A stretch of 11,928 nt of DNA from Propionibacteriaceae bacterium. Lineage in GTDB: Bacteria > Actinomycetota > Actinomycetes > Propionibacteriales > Propionibacteriaceae. The notes beneath the pieces are model-generated. The model searched no databases, was not told the DNA's origin, and saw only the letters and a list, made by a program, of their open reading frames with translations. The translations under genes and the position numbers were made by a program. Location: NCBI GenBank assembly GCA_025923975.1, contig JAICEV010000068.1:1-11928 (forward strand), in the 5' to 3' direction. This document shows, one piece after another, positions 6,523 through 11,928 of this stretch. Position 1 is the first letter of the stretch. Every line of letters begins with the position of its first letter.

Positions 6523-7281
6523 GTGGACGACATAAGCCTGGCCGCTGATCTGGTACGCGAGGCCGGCACCTTGGCCGGTGAGATGCTCAGCCAGGGTCTG
6601 GAGACCCGCTACAAGACCTCGCTCTCAGACGTGGTGTCAGCCGCGGATCACGCGGGCGAGGAACGGATTAGTGGGCGGCTCTCCGAGAGCCGGCCCGACG
6701 ACGGGCTGGTGGGTGAGGAAGGTGCGCGCAAGCCGGGCAACGGCCGCACCTGGTACATCGACCCAGTCGACGGCACCTACAACTTCCTTTCCGGAATCCC
6801 ATACTGGTGCTCGGCAGTGGGTCTGGTCGATGCCGACGGGCCCCTGTTGGGAGCCGTCTACTACCCGGCCGTCGATCAGCTCTGGCTCGGTGGTCGGGAG
6901 AACCCAACAACCCTCAATGGGCAGCAGGTGCCTACGCTGGCCAGTCAAGGTCTCTCCGAGATCTCGGTTGCCACCTACTTCCATCCGCGGCACCTCCCCG
7001 ATCGGCAACGCATGATTGCCTGGCAGTCGGTGGTTGCCTCCGCGGCGACGATGCGGATCCTTGGGTCGGCGTCAATCGACCTGGCGGGAGTAGCCAGCAG
7101 CAGGCTTGGCGTGTTTCTCCAGGCCAACCTGAATGGCTGGGACTGGTATCCAGGCGCGGCGCTTGTCATCGGTGCTGGTGGTGTCGCTGATGAGATCGTT
7201 GTCGGTGCAAACCGGTGGCAGATTGCCGGGAACGCTCAAGCGGTTGAGGATGTCAAAGCTGCCCTGAGAGGGAGGACCTGA
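6523..7281 (+). CDS. Inositol monophosphatase family protein
   Basis: 252 residues, the usual size of this Mg-dependent, Li-sensitive phosphatase family. Metal-site motifs are in place: SLSDVVSAADHAGEE (33-47), GEEG with E65 and E66, WYIDPVDGTYNF (77-88, with D80, D83, G84 and T85) and the C-terminal WDWYPGAALVIGAGG (206-220, with D207). Substrate cannot be read from the sequence: myo-inositol-1-phosphate, histidinol phosphate (actinobacterial HisN belongs to this superfamily), fructose-1,6-bisphosphate or PAP are all possible. Beside PEP synthase, a gluconeogenic fructose bisphosphatase role is attractive but only inferred. It is separated from ppsA by 71 bases and faces aceE tail to tail with a 27-base gap in which I see no strong terminator. 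GTG 6523 is the first plausible start and lies directly behind a -10-like TAGGGT. Confidence 0.88.
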   Translation: MDDISLAADLVREAGTLAGEMLSQGLETRYKTSLSDVVSAADHAGEERISGRLSESRPDDGLVGEEGARKPGNGRTWYIDPVDGTYNFLSGIPYWCSAVGLVDADGPLLGAVYYPAVDQLWLGGRENPTTLNGQQVPTLASQGLSEISVATYFHPRHLPDRQRMIAWQSVVASAATMRILGSASIDLAGVASSRLGVFLQANLNGWDWYPGAALVIGAGGVADEIVVGANRWQIAGNAQAVEDVKAALRGRT

Positions 7282-7308
7282 ATCGGTCAGCTTTCGGTGG
7301 GCCCTGCC

Positions 7309-10071
7309 CTACGCGTTCGCGCCTTCCTGCGTGATTCCAGCAGCGGCAGTGGGGTCGCCGAGCCGGTAGCGATCGAAGGCCTCTGCTGCCGCGTCGGGGT
7401 CATACTTCCCGTCGCGGGCGAGGCTCTGCAGCGTAGCGACCACAATCGACTCGGCGTCGACCAGGAAGTAACGCCGAGCCGCCGCCCGGGTGTCAGCGAA
7501 CCCGAAGCCGTCCGTGCCCAGAGAGCACCAGGTGCTGTCCACCCAGGGAGCGATCTGATCTTGGACAGCACGCATGTAGTCGCTGACCGCGATCACCGGG
7601 CCTGGTGCGCGGGCCATGGCGCGCGTGACATACGGCACCCGGCGCTCCTCGCGCAAATGCATGAGATTCCACTTCTCCACATCCACTGCATCACGGCGGA
7701 GCTCATTCCACGAGGTGACCGACCAAACGTCTGCCGCGACACCCCACTCCTCCGCCAGCATCTTCTGCGCCTTCAGCGCTGCCGTCATCGCGATGCCAGA
7801 GACCAGGATTTGGGCACCGGGATGATCGCCCTCGAGCGGGCTTGGCGCGTAGCGATACATCCCGCGCAGTAACGCTTCCACGTCGAGATTGTCTGGCGGC
7901 CCCGGCTGAGAAACCGGCTCGTTGTAGACGGTGATGTAGTAGATCAGATCCTCGCCGTCGGGATGGTCTGGATCGTCGTGACCGTACATCCGCCGCAGGC
8001 CGTCTTTGACAATATGCGCGATCTCGTAGCCGAAAGCCGGGTCGTAGTGGATGACCGCCGGGTTCGTGCTCGCGAGCAGTGGTGAGTGGCCGTCGGCATG
8101 TTGCAAGCCTTCACCAGTGAGCGTGGTGCGGCCAGCGGTGGCACCGATCAGGAAGCCACGCGCCAACTGGTCTGCGGCTGCCCAGATCCAGTCGCCGGTT
8201 CGCTGGAATCCGAACATCGAATAGAAGATGAAGAACGGGATCATCGGCTCGCCGTGCATGGCGTACGCCGATCCTGCCGCGATCACTGAGCCCATGGCGC
8301 CGATCTCCGAGATGCCCTCGTGCAGCAGTTGGCCCTTCTCGGATTCCTTGTACGACAACAAGAGCTTGCGGTCGACAGATTCATAAATCTGGCCGTGCGG
8401 GCTGTAGATCTTGGCCGTTGGGAACATCGAATCCATGCCAAAAGTGCGGAATTCATCCGGTGCGATAGGCACAATGCGGTGCCCGATCTCCTTGTCCCGC
8501 ATGAGATCGCGAAGTAGCCGGACGAAAGCCTGGGTGCTCGCCACCCTGGTCTTCTCCCCGGCCGACTCCATCAGCGGCGCGTAGACCTCGTCACCGGGCA
8601 GCTTGATGACCGTGGGTTTCACACGGCGCTCGGGAAGATAGCCGTTCAACTCGCGGCGCCGCTGATGCAAGTACTTGATCTCATCGGAGTCATTGCCGGG
8701 GTGGTAGTACGGCGGGTTGTACGCGTCCTCCAGCTGGCTGTCCGGGATTTCCATGTACAGACGATCACGGAAGGCCTTGAGATCCTTCGTGGTCAGCTTC
8801 TTCATCTGGTGGGTGGCGTTTCTGCCTTCCAGGGCTCCGATGGTCCATCCCTTGACGGTCTGAGCCAAGATCACCGTTGGCTGGCCAACGTGTTCGGTGG
8901 CCGCCTTGAATGCCGCGTACACCTTGCGGTAGTCATGCCCGCCGCGGGAGAGCACCCTGAGCTGGTCGTCGGTCATCCCGGCGACCATCCTCTGCAGCCG
9001 TGGATCGGAGAAGAAGTTGTTTCGGATGTAGGCGCCGTCCTCCACCAGGTAGGTCTGGAACTGTCCGTCCGGGGTGATGTTCAGCTGGTTCACCAGCGCG
9101 CCATCGGCGTCAGCAGCGAGCAGCGGATCCCAGTCGCGTCCCCACAGCACCTTGATCACGTGCCAGCCGGCGCCGAGGAAGATCGACTCGAGCTCCTGAA
9201 TGATCTTGCCGTTCCCGCGTACCGGACCGTCAAGCTGCTGGAGGTTGCAGTTGATGACCCAGGTCAGGTTGTCGAGTTCCTCCCGAGCTGGCAGCCCAAT
9301 GGCGCCCAGCGACTCGGGCTCGCCCATTTCCCCGTCACCGAGGAATCCCCAGATGCGCTGTTGCGAGGTGTCCTTGATTCCGCGGTTGTGCAGGTAGCGG
9401 TTGAACCGTGCCTGGTAGATCGAGTTGATGGCACCGATACCCATGGAGACCGTGGGAAACTCCCAGAAGTTGGGCATCAGGCGCGGGTGCGGATAGGAGG
9501 AAAGTCCGTTGCTCGGTCCGTGCGACACCTCCTGCCGGAAGGCGTCCAGATGCTCGGTGGTCAGCCGACCTTCCAGGTATGCCCTCGCGTAGATGCCAGG
9601 AGACGCGTGCCCCTGGATGAAGACATGATCGCCGCCACCGGGATGATCCTTGCCGCGGAAGAAGTGGTTGAAGCCCACCTCGTACAAGCTGGCCGCGCTC
9701 TGGTATGTCGCGATGTGACCGCCGACCTCAAGACCTTTGCGATTGGCCTTGCTGACCATGATCGCCGCATTCCACCGGATGAAGGCGCGAATTCGTCGCT
9801 CGACGTGCTCGTCGCCTGGGAACCACGGCTCGGACTCAGGGGGAATGGTGTTGATGTAGTCACTGCTGCGCAGCGCAGGCAGGCCGACGTGGCGTGCTCG
9901 TGCTCGCTCAAGCAGCTTGAGCATGACGAACCGCGCGCGGTTCCGACCTTTTTCCTCCAGCAGGCCGTCGAGGGACTCCAGCCAGTCGCTGGTCTCCTCG
10001 GGATCGATGTCGGGTAGTTGAGTGTGCAAGCCGTCAGCAGTGATGGCCGGATGAGGTCTGGGTGTAGCCAT
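7309..10071 (-). CDS. aceE: Pyruvate dehydrogenase E1 component, homodimeric type
   Basis: Thiamine-diphosphate-dependent E1 of the pyruvate dehydrogenase complex: it decarboxylates pyruvate and transfers the acetyl group to the lipoyl domain of E2, in the cytoplasm. 920 residues (E. coli AceE 887, M. tuberculosis about 901) and uninterrupted. Marks include GGHIATYQSAASLYEVGFNH (117-136), GGGDHVFIQGHASPGIYARA, the ThDP signature GDGEMGEPES (245-254) followed by NCNLQQLDGP (274-283), and, in the second half, PIAPDEFRTFGMDSMFP, SYKESEKGQLLHEGISEIGA and WIWAAADQLARGFLIGATAG. ATG 10071 is preceded by AAGGAG at seven bases (10079-10084 on the complement). E2 and E3 genes are not in the window, which is usual in actinobacteria. 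The right-hand neighbours match the mycobacterial aceE region; on the left, the plus-strand cassette 1067-7281 intervenes before the pucR-like gene. Confidence 0.97.
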   Translation of the reverse strand: MATPRPHPAITADGLHTQLPDIDPEETSDWLESLDGLLEEKGRNRARFVMLKLLERARARHVGLPALRSSDYINTIPPESEPWFPGDEHVERRIRAFIRWNAAIMVSKANRKGLEVGGHIATYQSAASLYEVGFNHFFRGKDHPGGGDHVFIQGHASPGIYARAYLEGRLTTEHLDAFRQEVSHGPSNGLSSYPHPRLMPNFWEFPTVSMGIGAINSIYQARFNRYLHNRGIKDTSQQRIWGFLGDGEMGEPESLGAIGLPAREELDNLTWVINCNLQQLDGPVRGNGKIIQELESIFLGAGWHVIKVLWGRDWDPLLAADADGALVNQLNITPDGQFQTYLVEDGAYIRNNFFSDPRLQRMVAGMTDDQLRVLSRGGHDYRKVYAAFKAATEHVGQPTVILAQTVKGWTIGALEGRNATHQMKKLTTKDLKAFRDRLYMEIPDSQLEDAYNPPYYHPGNDSDEIKYLHQRRRELNGYLPERRVKPTVIKLPGDEVYAPLMESAGEKTRVASTQAFVRLLRDLMRDKEIGHRIVPIAPDEFRTFGMDSMFPTAKIYSPHGQIYESVDRKLLLSYKESEKGQLLHEGISEIGAMGSVIAAGSAYAMHGEPMIPFFIFYSMFGFQRTGDWIWAAADQLARGFLIGATAGRTTLTGEGLQHADGHSPLLASTNPAVIHYDPAFGYEIAHIVKDGLRRMYGHDDPDHPDGEDLIYYITVYNEPVSQPGPPDNLDVEALLRGMYRYAPSPLEGDHPGAQILVSGIAMTAALKAQKMLAEEWGVAADVWSVTSWNELRRDAVDVEKWNLMHLREERRVPYVTRAMARAPGPVIAVSDYMRAVQDQIAPWVDSTWCSLGTDGFGFADTRAAARRYFLVDAESIVVATLQSLARDGKYDPDAAAEAFDRYRLGDPTAAAGITQEGANA

Positions 10072-10120
10072 CCAAAAGCTCCTTACGTCTCATCCAACTC
10101 CGGTGGGGGCTGGTGCAGGT

Positions 10121-10132
10121 CGCAACGTTGCG
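10121..10132. promoter_or_regulatory. 12-bp perfect palindrome upstream of aceE (candidate operator)
   Basis: CGCAACGTTGCG is perfectly self-complementary with no spacer. It lies 50 bases upstream of the aceE start, close to where the aceE promoter or leader should be. The surrounding TGCAGGT and ACCTGCA arms at 10114 and 10161 add symmetry. A regulator-binding site for the pyruvate dehydrogenase gene is plausible; the protein is unknown. Confidence 0.4.
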
Positions 10133-10249
10133 CATCCATCCTGTCACTTTCGCAAGATCAACCTGCATACTGCGGAACTAGCTGCCGTCCTTCATCGGTG
10201 GCGTGGGGTTACGCGGGACAGCATGCCTCTGGCAGGCTGTGCCCAAGAA

Positions 10250-10263
10250 GGTCCACCCGGACC
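10250..10263. repeat. Small hairpin in the divergent region
   Basis: GGTCC, accc, GGACC: a perfect 5-bp G/C-rich stem with a four-base loop. It may form in the DUF3052 leader RNA if transcription starts upstream. No T tract follows. Significance is uncertain. Confidence 0.25.
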
Positions 10264-10404
10264 GACTTGATGGCTTCAGTGCTAGCTGGAGCTGAGCGAA
10301 GGGAGGCGGCACGCCGGGATGAGCTGGATCTCTTCTCGCCGTGAACAGAGCGTCAAGACGCGTAGCGGGCGCCTCTCCTTCTGGTCAATATCCTGGAGGT
10401 TTGT

Positions 10405-10830
10405 GTGACCTCCACAGCCGGTGCCGGGGGATCCAGGAGTTTGAGTGACAAGCTAGGCCTCTCCCGGGGCTTGGTCGTACAGGAACTCGGCTGGGATGAG
10501 GACGTCGATGACGACGTGCGAATCATGATCGAGGATGCGATCGACGGTGAGCTCGTCGAGGATGCGATGGAAGCCGTCGACCTGGTGCTGCTGTGGTGGC
10601 GTGACGGGGACGGCGATCTCGTCGACGGTCTGGTCGATGCACTGCCCGATCTCACCGACGCCGGCTATATCTGGCTGATGACGCCAAAGGTTGGGAGAAG
10701 TGGCTACGTTGATGCCGCCGATGTGGCCGAGGCGGCGCTTACTGCCGGTCTGGCCCTAACCAACAGCATTCCTGTGTCGCCTGACTGGACCGCGACCAAG
10801 CTGGTCCGCCCTAAGGGCGCGCGTCGGTGA
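10405..10830 (+). CDS. DUF3052 domain protein (Rv2239c-like)
   Basis: 141 residues, acidic and cytoplasmic, with no membrane segment or signal peptide. Core: SLSDKLGLSRGLVVQELGWD (12-31), a very acidic stretch DEDVDDDVRIMIEDAIDGE (31-49), AVDLVLLWWRDGDGDLVDGL (57-76), AGYIWLMTPK and the ending SPDWTATKLVRPKG. These are features of the actinobacterial DUF3052 family, whose molecular role I do not know. In mycobacteria it also lies between aceE and ahpE, so the linkage is conserved. GTG 10405 is preceded by GGAGGT (10395-10400). Its TGA overlaps the GTG of the peroxiredoxin gene (GTGA), a strong sign of coupled translation and perhaps joint function. Family assignment is firm; function is unassigned. 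Confidence 0.88.
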   Translation: MTSTAGAGGSRSLSDKLGLSRGLVVQELGWDEDVDDDVRIMIEDAIDGELVEDAMEAVDLVLLWWRDGDGDLVDGLVDALPDLTDAGYIWLMTPKVGRSGYVDAADVAEAALTAGLALTNSIPVSPDWTATKLVRPKGARR

Positions 10831-11282
10831 GTCTGAGGCTTGGCCGGCCAGCTCCGAGCTTTACGGCCCGCAACCAGCATGGCGAGCTGCTCACGGTAAG
10901 CACTCTGCGCGGTGCACCGGCAGTGATCATCTTCTACCCTTGGGCCTTCTCCAGCATCTGCCACGATGAGCTGGCCGCCGTTCGCGATGATCATGGGAGC
11001 TTCGTGGCCCTTGGCTCGAGGGTGCTGGCAGTCTCCTGCGATGCCATGTACACCTTGCGTGTCTACGCCGATACAGAGGGCATCCCCTTTGACCTGCTCA
11101 GCGATCATTGGCCGCACGGAGCGATTGCGCAGGCGTACGGGGTGTTCGACGAGGCGGCGGGCTGCGCGCGACGCGGCACATTCGTATTGGACTCCGCGGG
11201 CGTGATCAGGTGGCAGCAGATCAACCAAATTAATGAACCCCGTGAGATCGCCGCCGTGCTCGCGGCCACCGCGAATCTATGA
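10827..11282 (+). CDS. ahpE: AhpE-like 1-Cys peroxiredoxin
   Basis: 151 residues; thioredoxin-fold peroxidase that reduces hydroperoxides and peroxynitrite through one peroxidatic cysteine. The active-site segment FYPWAFSSICHDEL puts Cys45 at the same number as in M. tuberculosis AhpE, with P38 and Ser42 replacing the usual Thr of PxxxTxxC (a tolerated change in the superfamily). Other marks are LLSDHWPHGAIAQAYGVFDE (90-109) and RGTFVLDSAGVIRW with the conserved Arg128. Cys71 and Cys113 are extra and not at the classic 2-Cys resolving position. In mycobacteria AhpE is reduced by mycothiol/mycoredoxin; the same is likely here but not shown. It overlaps DUF3052 by four bases. Its last codons carry the -10 box of the next gene. 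Confidence 0.92.
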   Translation: MSLRLGRPAPSFTARNQHGELLTVSTLRGAPAVIIFYPWAFSSICHDELAAVRDDHGSFVALGSRVLAVSCDAMYTLRVYADTEGIPFDLLSDHWPHGAIAQAYGVFDEAAGCARRGTFVLDSAGVIRWQQINQINEPREIAAVLAATANL

Positions 11283-11283
11283 T
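11278..11283 (+). promoter_or_regulatory. Putative -10 box of the Ddn-like gene, overlapping the ahpE stop codon
   Basis: TATGAT followed by exactly six bases and ATG 11290. The hexamer spans the ahpE TGA (11280-11282). No Shine-Dalgarno precedes the ATG. This fits a leaderless transcript starting at the ATG, giving the reductase its own promoter within the cluster. Confidence 0.5.
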
Positions 11284-11289
11284 GATCGA

Positions 11290-11736
11290 ATGTCGCTGAC
11301 AGGGGAGTACGAGCCCAGCCCGCGTGGATGGGTGCGGGATCAGGTCGAGCGTTACGAAGCCACGGATGGACGGGAAGCCAACACGCTGGCTGGCACCCGT
11401 CGCCCAGTCGTCATCTTCACCACCCGGGGCCATAAGAGCGGCAAGATCAGGAAGTTTGCTTTGATGCGGGTGGAGCATGACGGCAAGTACGCGATGGTCG
11501 GCTCCGTTGGCGGATCGGCGAAGCACCCGAAGTGGTATCGCAACCTTATGGCTGATCCTGAGGCGCTAATGGTCCAGGACGGTGCGGAGCGCTTCGACGC
11601 CACTGCGCGAGAACTGCATGGTGAGGAGCGAGAGGTCTGGTGGCAGCGAGCCGTCGAGGCATATGCGACGTACGCGAAGTATCAGGAGAAAACCAAGCGC
11701 CTGATCCCTATTCTGCTGGCCGAACGGCGCCCGTAA
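11290..11736 (+). CDS. Deazaflavin (F420)-dependent nitroreductase family protein, Ddn-like
   Basis: 148 residues, a split-barrel flavin/deazaflavin protein of the Ddn/Rv2237A type. Marks: GEYEPSPRGWVRDQVERYE (5-23), REANTLAGTRRPVVIFTTRG, KSGKIRKFALMRVEHDGKYA, the conserved GSVGGSAKHPKWYRNLMADP and ARELHGEEREVWWQRAVEAY. Relatives reduce quinones, nitroimidazoles or other electron-poor substrates with F420H2 and are often linked to oxidative stress protection, which suits the AhpE neighbour. The frame opens upstream at 11233, but that part overlaps ahpE and does not fit the family; MSLTGEYEPSP at ATG 11290 is the usual beginning. F420 use is inferred from family, since no F420 synthesis gene is in the window. 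The aldo/keto reductase gene follows after 16 bases. Confidence 0.88.
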   Translation: MSLTGEYEPSPRGWVRDQVERYEATDGREANTLAGTRRPVVIFTTRGHKSGKIRKFALMRVEHDGKYAMVGSVGGSAKHPKWYRNLMADPEALMVQDGAERFDATARELHGEEREVWWQRAVEAYATYAKYQEKTKRLIPILLAERRP

Positions 11737-11752
11737 TCAGCAGCGGGGCAGA

Positions 11753-11928
11753 ATGACCTCCATGATCCCCGTCCAGCCTTTCGGACTTACCGGCCACGAC
11801 AGCACTCGTCTTCTCTTCGGCGCTGCCGCCATCGGCAACGTGAGCCAAGAGGAGGCCGACCAAACCATGGAATTGATCCGTGAGCATGGGATCAACCACA
11901 TCGATACCGCTGCCAGCTACGGTGACGC
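11753..11928 (+). CDS. Aldo/keto reductase, N-terminal part (runs off right edge)
   Basis: The open frame from ATG 11753 (MTSMIPVQPFGLTGHDSTRL) continues to the edge, 58 codons plus two bases. FGLTGHDSTRLLFGAAAIG is the first strand and loop of the (beta/alpha)8 barrel of NADPH-dependent aldo/keto reductases, and HGINHIDTAASYGDA contains the conserved DxAxxYG segment with the catalytic Asp and Tyr. The Lys and His of the tetrad and the cofactor site lie beyond the window. An in-frame second ATG at 11762 is an alternative start; only a weak GGGG lies upstream. It follows the Ddn-like gene closely, so the two may share a transcript. Substrate is unknown. Confidence 0.85.
   Translation, partial: MTSMIPVQPFGLTGHDSTRLLFGAAAIGNVSQEEADQTMELIREHGINHIDTAASYGD

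Larger units (their letters stand above)
10072..10404. other. Divergent intergenic region between aceE and DUF3052
   Basis: 333 bases without a supported gene. It must hold the promoters for aceE (leftward) and the DUF3052-ahpE pair (rightward). Visible elements are the aceE Shine-Dalgarno at 10079-10084, the 12-base palindrome at 10121-10132, a wider TGCAGGT / ACCTGCA inverted pair (10114-10120 and 10161-10167), a GGTCC-accc-GGACC hairpin at 10250-10263 and GGAGGT at 10395-10400 before the DUF3052 start. I cannot assign a -35/-10 pair on either strand with confidence. No tRNA or riboswitch consensus was recognised. M. tuberculosis has an extra small gene here (Rv2240c); nothing like it is visible. 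Confidence 0.6.

Noticed and set aside
7282..7308. A bidirectional terminator between the phosphatase and aceE
   Set aside because: Only a poor GGGC/GCCC pairing is present, without a T tract on either strand.
8665..10017. A 450-codon open frame antisense to aceE
   Set aside because: It mirrors highly conserved aceE codons; long antisense frames are expected in GC-rich genes, and the translation resembles no protein family I know.
10270..10344. A 24-codon ORF (MASVLAGAERREAARRDELD...) as a leader peptide before DUF3052
   Set aside because: No ribosome binding site precedes it, and there is no recognisable motif or attenuator; too short to support.

Overview
This window is a chromosomal segment of a high-GC actinomycete. 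Three things point there: the block aceE / DUF3052 / AhpE-type peroxiredoxin / deazaflavin-type nitroreductase / PucR-like regulator, which from memory matches the Mycobacterium tuberculosis neighbourhood Rv2237A to Rv2242; frequent GTG and TTG starts; and several genes that begin directly behind a TANNNT -10 box with no Shine-Dalgarno, the usual look of leaderless actinobacterial transcripts. I cannot name the genus. No tRNA, rRNA, CRISPR array, insertion sequence or phage gene is visible.

Layout. Left edge, minus strand: the N-terminal 278 codons of a PucR-like regulator, running off the window. Positions 989-7281, plus strand: pirin (about 1067-2038), a helix-hairpin-helix plus PHP-domain phosphoesterase (2035-3051), the PEP synthase regulatory kinase/phosphorylase PSRP (3169-4017), PEP synthase ppsA (4037-6451, with six apparent one-base losses in its first 640 bases) and an inositol-monophosphatase-family phosphatase (6523-7281). 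Minus strand 7309-10071: full-length aceE, the homodimeric pyruvate dehydrogenase E1. A 333-base divergent intergenic region follows. Then, on the plus strand, come DUF3052 (10405-10830), an AhpE-like 1-Cys peroxiredoxin (10827-11282), a Ddn-like deazaflavin oxidoreductase (11290-11736) and the start of an aldo/keto reductase (11753 to the right edge).

How the genes fit together. AceE burns pyruvate to acetyl-CoA, while PpsA converts pyruvate back to PEP and PSRP switches PpsA on and off by modifying the threonine two residues before its catalytic histidine. Pirin has been reported in Serratia marcescens to bind the PDH E1 subunit and lower its activity. So a plus-strand cassette for sending pyruvate towards PEP lies between aceE and its ancestral neighbour, the PucR-like gene, and points in the opposite direction to both. 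The most useful observations are this arrangement, the cluster of six same-direction frameshifts in ppsA, perfect inverted repeats placed like operators upstream of ppsR, pucR and aceE, and three leaderless-type promoters with identical spacing.
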